From Bombiscardovia nodaiensis (GTDB lineage Bacteria; Actinomycetota; Actinomycetes; Actinomycetales; Bifidobacteriaceae): 64,000 nt of DNA. Below the pieces are notes generated by a model that saw only the letters and a list, made by a program, of their open reading frames with translations, was not told where the DNA came from and ran no database searches. The translations under genes and the position numbers were made by a program. Positions 19,301-27,736 of the stretch are shown here, piece by piece; within the stretch, counting starts at the first letter, position 1, and the number at the start of each line of letters is the position of its first letter. The stretch spans positions 1,488,001-1,552,000 of the forward strand of contig AP026798.1 of the NCBI GenBank assembly GCA_033127725.1. Reading direction: 5' to 3'.

Positions 19301-19905
19301 TCCAGGCCGTGGTCCATCAGCTCCACGAAGTAGTTGTCTTTGCCGAAGATGTCTTGGAACTCGCCAGCCGCGCGCAGGGCCTCGTCAAACTGGCCCAGGC
19401 GCAGGCGGGTCTGCACAATGCCCGAGGGGCAGCCAGTCGTAGCAATCACGCCCTTGGAGTAGGTGGAGAGCACTTCCTTGTCCATACGCGGCCACTTACC
19501 GACCAAACCCTCCAGATTCGCCACAGACGAAGCCTTAATCAGGTTCACCAGGCCCGTGTCGTTCTCGGCCCAGAGGGTCATGTGGGTGATGAAACCGCCA
19601 CCGGAGACGTCGTCCGAGCGCTGTGTATCGTCACCCCAGTGCACGCGGGTCTTGTCCTGGCGGGCCGTCTCAGGCGTGACATACGCCTCAATGCCAATGA
19701 TGGGCTTAATGTCGTTGTCCACCGCGTTACGCCAGAGCTCGTAGGCCCCGTGCATGTTCCCGTGATCGGTGATGGCGATAGACTTTTGCCCCATCTCTTT
19801 CACCTGCTGCACCAGCTCAGGAATCTTGGAAGCGCCGTCGAGCGTGGAGTAGTGCGTGTGGTTGTGCAAGTGCACAAAACTATCAGGAGCAACAGTAGAA
19901 GCCAT
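16342..19905 (-). CDS. dnaE: DNA polymerase III alpha subunit
   Basis: The 1,187-residue replicative polymerase. An N-terminal PHP domain (FVHLHNHTHYSTLDGASKIP) is followed by the C-family polymerase core with catalytic aspartates in LPDIDVDFDPEGR and the VGPGRGSAAGSMVAYAM motif, a helix-hairpin-helix region, and an OB-fold (VTLAGLVTSVDRRVSKRG). It is DnaE1-type by length. In bifidobacterial relatives rluD is commonly next to dnaE; here the two are separated by the 20-27.7 kb surface-protein insertion. Confidence 0.98.
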   Translation of the reverse strand: MASTVAPDSFVHLHNHTHYSTLDGASKIPELVQQVKEMGQKSIAITDHGNMHGAYELWRNAVDNDIKPIIGIEAYVTPETARQDKTRVHWGDDTQRSDDVSGGGFITHMTLWAENDTGLVNLIKASSVANLEGLVGKWPRMDKEVLSTYSKGVIATTGCPSGIVQTRLRLGQFDEALRAAGEFQDIFGKDNYFVELMDHGLEIETRVSKELLEIAKRIGAPLVATNDAHYVRKEDAGAQDALLCINSGSHLDEPGRFKFDGTGYYIRSAQEMRDLFKEFPEACDNTLAIAERCNVMFDDHEDGAFMPRFDCPEGWDETSLFLKKVDEGLKVRYPDGVPEEVSHQADYECGVICQMQFCGYFLVVSDYINWAKENGIMVGPGRGSAAGSMVAYAMGITELDPLKHGLIFERFLNPERVSLPDIDVDFDPEGRMKVLEYVADKYGSDKVAQCVTYGTIKTKNALKDSARIMGYEYSMGDKVTKALPPSANGKDMSLKDIFDPNSKRYPEAREFRELYDSDSDVHRITDEAKGLEGIIRQTGVHACATIMGAEPITNTSPLMERNDGTVTTTFEYHTCETLGLVKMDFLGLSNLSVIRDCLTNIARNGKEPISYQKIPLDDKETYELLARGDTLGVFQLDGDGMRSLLRLLKPDNFNDISALIALYRPGPMDMNSHINYAKRKNGLQKIEPIHPEVAEPLKAVLDETYGLIVYQEQVQSAARILAGYSLGRADVLRRAMGKKKPEVLAKEQVPFFEGMKEHGYSKEAAQAVWDILVPFSGYAFNKAHSAAYALIAYWTAYLKTHYPVEFMAALLQGERTNKDKTALYLGEARRMGIQVLPPDINESVSEYSAVGDVVRFGLGAIRNVGDKAVDEIIKQRESKQGKFVNFLDFVKRVSMDALNKRTVESLIKAGAFDGTDGNRRALFQIHEVAIDQVVPLKRKQAEGQFDLFADEEDTAESDILGDADVSVPDIEEWDKKTKLNFEREMLGLYVSDHPLSGMASVLAGLRDMSIAQLIDRAQSLGDNQSVTLAGLVTSVDRRVSKRGNPWARITLEDLESSITCNFFGKAYDKASEQLAIDTVIRVRGQVEIRDEGVDMRVQDMEVPTLESVDERPLTITLQRTALDRGRLAKLARILTDHPGYSEVQLAVYDAKGNVKLFTCGDRFRTRHDTSMLAEIKAVFGASCLPAA

Positions 19906-20041
19906 ACCCCTAATCTACTAAACCCCCTGACACATCCGCCGTTCGCATTAGAGCCCTTGCTACTACAGCAAAGGCGGATTCACAAGGGTTTCACTGGCTT
20001 GAGATATATTCAGGAAACCGCCAGGTGAGCTCACAGCAAAC

Positions 20042-20110
20042 ACAGTATTTGAAACCATCTTTCTCATCTCGGCAGAAGCGAGCGTCTACGAGCCCATTTG
20101 GTCAGACAGT
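20042..20110 (+). pseudogene. Fragment of a PIN-domain toxin gene
   Basis: The plus strand reads TVFETIFLISAEASVYEPIW SDS in one frame without a start codon. AEASVYEPIWSD resembles the segment LAKARLYEPFW of the decayed PIN toxin at 24161-24729. The fragment abuts the first copy of the surface-gene leader repeat, which suggests that a PIN gene once preceded it as well. Short and degenerate, so moderate confidence. Confidence 0.45.
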
Positions 20111-20199
20111 GCTACACTTGCTATTTGTATGAGACAGAGCGCGTAGTAGCTGATAGTTGGGGAATCGTATCGGCCATGTACGCATTGAAGAATTTGTAT

Positions 20200-20232
20200 G
20201 CCGAAAATAGGCGTAAGACCGCTTTTTTCGGC
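20200..20232 (+). promoter_or_regulatory. Conserved 5'-leader hairpin, copy 1
   Basis: GCCGAAAA at 20200-20207 pairs with TTTTCGGC at 20225-20232, with an inner helix AGGCG/CGCTT around TAAGAC. It sits 16 bases before the start codon. The copy at 24923-24956 keeps the stem with a compensatory C-G to T-A change. No U-run follows, so a translational or stability role is more likely than termination. Confidence 0.6.
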
Positions 20233-20248
20233 TTAGAGGGGTGTTATC

Positions 20249-23200
20249 ATGCGCGTCAAGCACACGTTTAGTGCGGCACTCGTAGCATTATCTATGGCTA
20301 TCCTGGGGGGGGGGATACGCTAGCCTAGCGGCCCCCATCAGCGCATATGCTGATCCCGCAACCGGTGACTACCAGTTCACACTTACACATCCCAGCGGCG
20401 CCACCAAAGGCGGTGAAACCGTCACCATCAACGCCCGTTTAGCTGGTGGATTCACCACAGTAAGCGCCGGCGACACCTTCTCCCTCGCCACCGGACACGA
20501 CGGCAACGTCTGGGCCTGGGGCGACAACAGCTCGGGCCAGCTCGGCGACGGCACCACCACCAGCAGCACCACACCCGTCAAGGTCCACACGCCGGCAGGT
20601 GTGCGCTTCGCCACCGTCAAGGCCGGCGGCAAGCACGCCCTCGCCCTCGGATCGGACGGCAAGCTCTACGCCTGGGGAGACAACAGCTCCGGCCAGCTCG
20701 GCAACGGCACCACCACCAACAGCACCACCCCAATAGTGGTCACCCAGCCGGCCGACTCCCAACGCTTCACCCGCATAGCCGCAGGAGCCAACTTCTCCAC
20801 CGCCATCGCACCAGCACTCGGCGACGCCTACCCCAGCGGTACGGGTTATGATTTTAGAATGTTCGCCTGGGGCGCCGGCGTGGGAGCCGGAAAAACCACG
20901 CCGACTAACGTCAAGTTACAATTATCGGGCACGGGAAAGGATTGGTCACAGGCGCAGGATGTGAGCGCTCAAGGCGGCGGCTCACTCACCCTCATGAAAC
21001 GATACCCCTTCTACGACGGTCTTACCTCTTTCTCGCTGATTGCTGGTTATCCGTTTAATGTAGGAGGAGTTAACCGTCCTCCAGGATCACCTGATGACCC
21101 GGAGGGCATTTATGGTTTGGATTTGTTTGCTGGTGGCTCGCATTTCCTTTCCGCCTCTGCTGCTCGCAGCACGGCTACTGCGGTTGCTCTTTATGGGTAT
21201 GGCTCTAACGCGTATGGGCAGCTCGGCGACGGCACCACCACCGACCACCCTTCATACCCTGGAGTTCAGGTGCATGACCCCTCGCCCACGGTGGGGTTCA
21301 CCGGTATGGTCAGCGCCGGGGGCAGGCATAACCTGGCCGTCGGCACCGACGAGAAGACCTACGCCTGGGGGGCCAACACCTCCGGCCAGCTCGGCGACGA
21401 GACCACCAGCAACCGCCTCGAACCGGTAGAGGTCCACGCCCCCGCGGGCGTCACCTTCCGGGCCATCGACGCCGGCGACAGCCACAACCTCGCCATCGGC
21501 TCGGACGGCAACGCCTACGCCTGGGGCGACAACCAACACGGGCAACTGGGCGACGGCACCACCACCAACCGCGGCAAACCCACCCGCGTGCAGACCATCC
21601 TCAACATCACCGCCATCACCTTCGACACCACACCAGGAACCACACCCGCATACGACCCCGCCACCGGCGACTGGACCACCACCACACCGGCCCACCCCGC
21701 GGGCAAGGTCAACGCCACCATCGACTGGACCATCAACGGCACACCCCAAACCAGCCGCACCCTGGCCAACGGGTACGAATACCTGCCCTACAAGACCATC
21801 ACCTTCACCGACACCGGCGGCCAACCCCTCAACCCCGCCATACCCGACCAGACCGTCACCCAAGGCAGGACCACCACACAGCCCACCAACCCCACGCGCA
21901 AGAACTGCGCGTTCAGCGGCTGGTACCGCAACAACCAACCCTTCTTCTTCCACCAGACCATCACAACCGACACCACCCTAGAAGCCCGATGGTCCTGCTT
22001 CACCATGACCCCCCAACAAGGAGCCAAGGAAGGCGGCACCACCGTCACCATCACACCCCCAACACCACCCACCGGCACCAGATTCACCCACGTCCAAGCA
22101 GGCATCGGCACGAGCGCCGCCCTGGGCAGCGACGGCAACGCCTACATGTGGGGCAGCGACGACGGCGGCCAACTTGGCGACAACGCCGCCGCCGGTGGCT
22201 ACTCTGCCCAGCCGGTGCAGGTGCAGGCCCCTCAGGGAGTCCACTTCACCAGCGTCAAACCCGGAAGCGATCATACTCTGGGCCTGGCGGAGGACGGCAC
22301 ACTCTGGGCATGGGGACGAAGCGTACAAGGCGAGCTGGGAAACGGATTCATAAGAGGAACTGGCAACCCGGAATGGTCTCAATCTAATGTGCCGAAGCGG
22401 GTGAAGACACCACCCAACGTGCGCTTCACCGCGATCAGCGCAGGCGCCCACACCTCGTTTGCCATCGGAGACGACGGCAACACCTACGCATGGGGGAACG
22501 GATTCTACTACAGCAGCGTAAGCAGTAACAAACTAAGCAATGTATTGCCTGTACCGGTCAGTCTTCCACCAAACGTCACCTTCACCGACATCGCATCCAC
22601 TATTGCAACCACAGTGGCGCTCGGCAGTGACGGCAAGGTGTACACCTGGGGCACCGGCCAGGCGGGAGCAAACGGCAACGGAAAAACACCACCTACCGAG
22701 ATCACGCACACTTCAACCAATTTCGTCCCCCAGGCAATCAGCACTCCGGCAGGCGTCACCTTCACACAGATATCAACAAACGCGGCAGCGAACTCTTCCG
22801 TGCTGGCGTTGGACAGCAACGGCAACGCCTGGGGATGGGGAAGGAACGAAAGTGGCATGACAGGCATAGGCAACGCCACAATGTGGATAACGACTCCCAC
22901 TAGGGTTTCGGCGCCGGCAGGGCTCACCTTCACCAGCGTCAGCGCAGGTAGTCGACATGGCATGTTCACCGGCTCCGACGGCAACACCTACGCCAGCGGA
23001 TGGGGAAGCATAACAGGCACCGGAACCAACGGTTTTGTAAACGTGCTCACACCCACGCGGGTCAACACGCCAACGGGCGTCACCCTCACCCAAATCAGCG
23101 CGGGAAACGATTACACGCTCGCCATCGGCTCCGACGGCAAAACCTACGCATGGGGAGCGGGAACAAACGGCATCCTCGGCACCGGAGGCACCGACCAAAA

Positions 23201-23579
23201 ACCCTCCCCCGCGGAAGTGCTGCCACCGAAGGTGGGAGCCTCCAGCGTCCGCTTCGATCAGAGCGCCGGCCTCAACCTCACACCAACGGCCGACGGCAAA
23301 TACACCGTCGTCACCCCGGCCCACCCCATCGGCACCGTCGACACCACCATCACATGGACCCTGGGTAACAACCCCCAGGACAACGCCACCCTCCCCTTCG
23401 AATACGTAGGATTCATCCTGCCCTCCGCCGGCAGCATCCCCCTACACCAATACACCGGCGGCAGCCTTCTTCTCCTAACCACTCTTGCAACAATCACCTA
23501 CACCGGCTACCAGTTCACCACCCGCAAACACACCAACCCACACGAACCCCGCATCATCACCAGCACCCACGGCCAGTAA
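20249..23579 (+). CDS. Giant RCC1-repeat surface protein, out of frame at a G10 tract (phase-OFF)
   Basis: ATG 20249, with AGAGGGG upstream, encodes the signal peptide MRVKHTFSAALVALSMAILG but runs into TAG at 20321 after ten Gs (20305-20314). With nine Gs one frame runs to 23579, about 1,109 residues. Content in order: a short TIG-like start, six RCC1-type repeats (pattern AGxxHxxAIGSDGxxYAWG), an InlB-type repeat near 21780-21980 (TITFTDTGGQ to LEARW), a TIG-like stretch (GGTTVTITPP), about seven more RCC1 repeats, then LPSAGSIPLHQ, a hydrophobic helix and a basic tail, a sorting-signal layout with LPSAG in place of LPXTG. Probably a wall-attached adhesin or sensor; function inferred from architecture. 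Confidence 0.8.
20305..20314 (+). repeat. G10 homopolymer tract in signal-peptide codons (out-of-frame length)
   Basis: Ten consecutive Gs follow CTATCCT. Nine or twelve keep the signal peptide in frame with the RCC1 ectodomain; ten do not. The paralogous leader at 25029-25038 also has ten and is in frame because its flanking sequence differs by one base. Confidence 0.85.
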
Positions 23580-23681
23580 GCCAAGTGCATCCCGTCTCTG
23601 CACCGATTCAGGCTCTCAGCACAACGCATTTGTCCATTCGTCTATTATCCACACCGCTGAGAGGTATAGCGAAGGACTGCT

Positions 23682-24158
23682 ATGACTATTGCAAGGCAAG
23701 CTGACCTCTCGTCTCAGGAAGGGCAGCAGTACGGTTCGCCGCCCTTCCTGTAAGGCCAAGATGGTGAGCGCATTCTCCTATCAGCCAAGCTCTACCAACT
23801 GATTCGAGACTTCGTGCTCTCCTCGCTGGCCTCGCCGAGCTCAGTTACGGATTCGCATTTGCATCCCGAGCAGGCCGCACTAGCTCAGCAAGCCCAGCGC
23901 CTCACAACAGGCCAAGCCGCCCACATTCTCGGCGTATCGCAGCGCACCCTTACCCGCATGCTGGACCGAGGCCTTATCCCCTACTCGCGCCCGCAGACGC
24001 AAGGCTATCGTTTTCTCTACTTGGAAGATGTACTCGCCTATAAGCGTCAGCGAGACCAGGAAACCCGTCGCAACCTAGAAGGCATGCGAGAAAGCGCCGC
24101 TCAAGCCGGTTCCTACGACGTGGACTACTCCCAGTATCTCTCCCAGTTCAAGGACTAG
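23682..24158 (+). pseudogene. Helix-turn-helix (excisionase-type) antitoxin of a PIN toxin pair, interrupted near its N-terminus
   Basis: ATG 23682 with GAAGGA upstream opens MTIARQADLSSQEGQ and meets TAA at 23751-23753; the same frame continues GQDGERILLSAKLYQLIRDF, the usual N-terminal part of this antitoxin family, and then the DNA-binding domain LTTGQAAHILGVSQRTLTRM with LYLEDVLAYKRQRD. A shortened product could start at GTG 23814 (114 residues) and would still contain the helix-turn-helix. The PIN gene begins 2 bp downstream. The stop within the N-terminal part marks the gene as probably decayed. Confidence 0.7.
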
Positions 24159-24160
24159 TC

Positions 24161-24729
24161 ATGCCAGAAGCCGCCTTCCTCGATGCCAACCTCTTCGTTC
24201 CTACTTGGACGCTCGATGCATTCCTCAGCCTAGCGAAAGCGCGATTGTACGAGCCGTTTTGGTAAGACAAGGTCATGGAGGAGGCGAGCGCTGCAATTCA
24301 AGAGGTCCGGCAGGTAAGCAGCCGGCAGGCCCAACAAGTGCTAAGCGCAGCCAATAAGGCCTTTCCCCCCTGGCACTCACCCAGGGTTGGGAAACACTTG
24401 AGCAAGACATAGATTTGCCAGATATAGATGACCGTCACGTCCTCGCAGCAGCGCGCTGGGCGGGAGCTCAAACTATCGTCACCTTCAACCTAAAACACTT
24501 CCCACAATCTGCACTCGCTCCTGTTGGCTTAGAAGCCCAATCCCCCGACACCTTCCTGAGTCGCATGTACGACAAGGAGCCAGACTTGTGCGCGCAAGCT
24601 ATGAGAGATTTGGTGGGCAGTAAACACCACCCTCCCCGCACTATGCAAGAGGAAATCGCACACCTCCAACGCATAGGTCTCCCCTTATTCGCTAGCCGTT
24701 TAACCGAATCCGAACAGCTGGAGCTATAA
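24161..24729 (+). pseudogene. PIN-domain (VapC-type) RNase toxin, decayed
   Basis: ATG 24161 begins MPEAAFLDANLFVPTWTLDA, the first acidic PIN motif, and stops at TAA 24263 right after YEPFW. The frame then reads DKVMEEASAAIQEVRQ, and needs one more C in the run at 24365-24370 to reach LALTQGWETLEQDIDLPDID, DDRHVLAAARWAGAQTIVTF and NLKHFP, the remaining PIN core with its later aspartates. One nonsense and one frameshift thus inactivate the nuclease. It is paired with the upstream antitoxin remnant. Confidence 0.75.
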
Positions 24730-24922
24730 GACCCTTCATACTCCTTATAAGCTCAACTAACACCAGAGGAATTAGAAAACCTCCTCACCGGCAGAGAATC
24801 AGACATCGTCTAGGAAGCAATACGATCGCAGGTGATACACTAGAGGCTTGTATACGACAGAGCGCCTTGTAGCTTTTGGTTGGGGAACCATATAAGACTT
24901 GTGCGCGGCAGAATATTTGAAG

Positions 24923-24956
24923 GCTGAGAATAGGGCGTAAGACCGCTGTTTTCAGC
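24923..24956 (+). promoter_or_regulatory. Conserved 5'-leader hairpin, copy 2
   Basis: GCTGAGAA at 24923-24930 pairs with TTTTCAGC at 24949-24956. Against copy 1 the third base pair changed from C-G to T-A on both arms, and an A-T became a G-T wobble, so the helix is preserved while the sequence drifts. It lies 16 bases before the start codon. Confidence 0.6.
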
Positions 24957-24972
24957 ATAGAGGGGTGTTATT

Positions 24973-27672
24973 ATGCGCGTCAAGCACACGTTGAGTGCTG
25001 CACTCGTAGCATTATCCATGACTGTCCTGGGGGGGGGGTCCGCTAATTTAGCGGCACCGGTCGCTGTTCACGCTGACCCGGCCCAACCCCAATCTTCACT
25101 TTCGGATGCAGATTCGCGCAATGCAGCGCAATCACAGAAAATTCAAGACTCATCGCAACTCGATACTGTAACAAAGTCGGCAGATTCTCCCGCACCGGAA
25201 GTGCCGACGCCCCAAAATCAATCAGAATCGCCCACTCCCCTAGGCACTTCCCAGCCCAAGCAATCAGCGCCAACCCCTGAGCCCAATCCCAAACCCGCTC
25301 AGCCTAAGCCGCAGCCTTCCCCGACCCCAACTGCTACCCCATCGCCACAGCCCAGCTCCAGTTCAACCCCAAGCCTAAGTCCGACCCCATCGCAACCCAA
25401 TACAATCACCCCGCGCGGAGGCCCATACTCCTGCACCCCGGACGTCAGCACCATAGCCGACTGCTTCCCCGACCCCAACCTAGCCGTCGCCATCGCCAAT
25501 CGCATGCCCCGCACACCCCCCAGCTACCCAGCCAGGCAAGTAACCGATAAGCTCACCACAGCCGATATCACTGCAACAACATATCTGCAATTTGCTGGCT
25601 CAACATCAGGAGAAGGTTTAATTGTTGCCAATATCAGAAACCTTCAAGGTATGGCCGTATTCAGCAATCTACAAGAGCTTCATTTTACAGGCGGTAAGAT
25701 TACCGACATCAGTGCATTAACAAACATGCCAAGCCTCACCACCATTGAAATGCCCGGCAATGAAATTAGCGTCCTTGGTCAGCTGAATAATCCAAATCTA
25801 CAATCACTTACTCTCGGTAGAGCTTACTCTTTGCCCGATAACGACGACGCCGACGGATTACCGATTCATAAATCGTCCACTAACAAAGTAAATGATGCAA
25901 GCTTAAAAACAGTTAATTGGAACAATCTCACTAAGCTAGAGAATTTGTATCTAATGGGAAACCCGATAACAGATCTTAGCCCAATTACTAATCTGCCAAG
26001 TCTCAAACAACTCTATGCGCCAGATTGCAAAATAACAACTTTGGGATTACTTAACTGCCCGAATCTCACGTTTTTATACCTTCAATGTAATCAAATATCT
26101 GAACTCTCAAGTGTGAATTGGAACAGCTTAACCAATTTGAAGACACTATACCTGCAAAGAAATAAAATTACAGATATCAGTTTACTCACGGGCATGCCTT
26201 CTTTGCAAACTCTCAAAGTCTGGTTTAACAAAGTTGAGACTATAGGAACATTAAACAATCCTCAATTAGAATTGCTCTACTTACAGAGTAATAAAATCAC
26301 GAATACTGCTATCAGCACGGTTAATTGGAGTAGTCTCACTATGCTCCAGTACCTACGTCTAGATAATAATTTACTCACAAACGGCAGCATTTTAACAAAT
26401 ATGCCTGCCCTACGTCTCCTTTACCTGATGGGCAATAAAATTACAACTATCGGCCCCCTAGATAATCCAAATCTAGAGTTTCTATATCTGGGAACCAGCT
26501 GGGGAGGCGGCACGGGTTATCCTGACGATGAAGATTTTATCACCGGCGGAGGAGGAAACCCTCTTACTAGTTCAGCTATGTCAGATGTACGATGGAGCAA
26601 ACTTACGAAACTTCAGAGTCTCCAAATAGACAGCAACTCTATTACAGATCTTAGTTTTTTACCGAGGATTCCGAGTTTGGCATACTTGTCGGCCACTAGC
26701 AACAGTTTAGCTTCGCTAGGCGATTTAGATTTGCCGAACCTCTCTTCCCTATATCTAGACAGATGTAAACTAACGAGCAGTATTATTTCAGCTACAGACT
26801 GGGGCAAACTCACCAAGCTGACAACGTTATCACTCAATAGCAATGAGATTACCGAACTCACTATGATTAATACTGCTTGGGCTCCGTTCATAGCGGGACT
26901 AAGCCAGTTCTATCTTCAGAATAACCGGATAACAGATGTAAGCACCGTAGATTGGAGCAAGTTCACCGCTTTAACAAATCCGAACTACATACTAGACAAT
27001 CAACAAGTGCGCTTGCCAGACATACCTACCTACTCAGACAATCCCCTTAACCTCGGCCCCGCAATCATTAGCCACAGTCCGGATGTATTCGCCGTCCCAG
27101 ATAAATATAATTGGAATAACACTGACGTATCGACTCCTGCTGGTGGTTCCTACAACACAGCTAATGGAGTTTACACCTGGCCGCACTCATATCCAGGCGA
27201 TTATACATACGGTTTTACAGGCACCATCCAGCTTCCTAATGCCTCCGGACCAACAAAGTTCAACGGTAGAATCTCCCAGAAAGTTTTAGGCGTCACAGTC
27301 ACCTTTAATCCTAATGGCGGAACCCTCCACACGCCTGCGGTACAGGCTCTGGCGAACGTCGGCGACAGAGCTACTGCTCCGAATCCTAGACCCACCAAAG
27401 AGGGCGAGATCCTGGCTGGTTGGTACACCCAAGCCACAGGCGGCAGCCTCTGGGACTTCAGCAATCCCGTCAACTCCAACATGACCCTCTACGCCCACTG
27501 GGCCCCCGCCATGACTCTCCCCACCGCCGGAGCCATACCGCTCCAGCAGATCAGTGGAGGTGGTCTCTTGGTTCTGTCTGCCTTGTCAGCGCTTGCCTAT
27601 GCGGCATATGAGCTCAAGGGGCATCGCCAGCACAAGGCCCGTCACGCTCCGCGTACTGTCAGCTCGCGGTAG
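24973..27672 (+). CDS. LRR (internalin-like) surface protein with InlB repeat and LPTAG signal (phase-ON)
   Basis: An 899-residue exported protein. In order: signal peptide MRVKHTLSAALVALSMTVLG with Gly-Gly-Gly from the G10 tract and cleavage near VHADP; a Pro/Ser/Thr/Gln linker (about 85-150); a cap with two cysteines (YSCTPDVSTIADCF); more than a dozen 20-24-residue leucine-rich repeats (LxxLYLxxNxITDIS); an InlB-type repeat (VTFNPNGGTLHTPAVQALAN to LYAHW); then LPTAGAIPLQQ, a hydrophobic helix and a basic tail. The LRR region is AT-richer than its neighbours. Likely wall-attached and ligand binding; the ligand is unknown. With ten Gs the gene is in frame. Confidence 0.88.
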   Translation: MRVKHTLSAALVALSMTVLGGGSANLAAPVAVHADPAQPQSSLSDADSRNAAQSQKIQDSSQLDTVTKSADSPAPEVPTPQNQSESPTPLGTSQPKQSAPTPEPNPKPAQPKPQPSPTPTATPSPQPSSSSTPSLSPTPSQPNTITPRGGPYSCTPDVSTIADCFPDPNLAVAIANRMPRTPPSYPARQVTDKLTTADITATTYLQFAGSTSGEGLIVANIRNLQGMAVFSNLQELHFTGGKITDISALTNMPSLTTIEMPGNEISVLGQLNNPNLQSLTLGRAYSLPDNDDADGLPIHKSSTNKVNDASLKTVNWNNLTKLENLYLMGNPITDLSPITNLPSLKQLYAPDCKITTLGLLNCPNLTFLYLQCNQISELSSVNWNSLTNLKTLYLQRNKITDISLLTGMPSLQTLKVWFNKVETIGTLNNPQLELLYLQSNKITNTAISTVNWSSLTMLQYLRLDNNLLTNGSILTNMPALRLLYLMGNKITTIGPLDNPNLEFLYLGTSWGGGTGYPDDEDFITGGGGNPLTSSAMSDVRWSKLTKLQSLQIDSNSITDLSFLPRIPSLAYLSATSNSLASLGDLDLPNLSSLYLDRCKLTSSIISATDWGKLTKLTTLSLNSNEITELTMINTAWAPFIAGLSQFYLQNNRITDVSTVDWSKFTALTNPNYILDNQQVRLPDIPTYSDNPLNLGPAIISHSPDVFAVPDKYNWNNTDVSTPAGGSYNTANGVYTWPHSYPGDYTYGFTGTIQLPNASGPTKFNGRISQKVLGVTVTFNPNGGTLHTPAVQALANVGDRATAPNPRPTKEGEILAGWYTQATGGSLWDFSNPVNSNMTLYAHWAPAMTLPTAGAIPLQQISGGGLLVLSALSALAYAAYELKGHRQHKARHAPRTVSSR
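25029..25038 (+). repeat. G10 homopolymer tract in signal-peptide codons (in-frame length)
   Basis: Ten consecutive Gs follow CTGTCCT and encode the LGGG of the signal peptide. Gain or loss of one or two Gs would truncate the LRR protein near residue 25. Confidence 0.85.
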
Positions 27673-27736
27673 CTGTAATGAGTTGAGTCCTTGCGAATCA
27701 GAGACTCACACGAAAATAAACTAAGAGCTCTCGCTT

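Larger units (their letters stand above)
20112..20360 (+). repeat. Surface-gene leader repeat, copy 1
   Basis: About 250 bp closely similar to 24834-25082: it covers GACAGAGCGC, a 5' leader hairpin, the ribosome-binding site AGAGGGGTGTTAT, the start codon, the signal-peptide codons (MRVKHTFSAALVALSM) and a G tract, up to the cleavage region with ADP. Similarity stops at the mature protein, where copy 1 leads into RCC1 repeats and copy 2 into an LRR protein. Confidence 0.85.
24834..25082 (+). repeat. Surface-gene leader repeat, copy 2
   Basis: The second copy of the ~250-bp leader (see 20112-20360), in direct orientation 4.7 kb downstream. It includes the hairpin, ribosome-binding site AGAGGGGTGTTAT, signal-peptide codons and G tract, and ends at the cleavage region VHADP. 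Direct repeats of this length are potential sites for recombination that would delete or swap the ectodomain between them. Confidence 0.85.

Noticed and set aside
24415-24729. Independent protein starting at TTG 24415
   Set aside because: It is the C-terminal half of a PIN domain whose first half lies upstream in another frame; the TTG has no ribosome-binding site.
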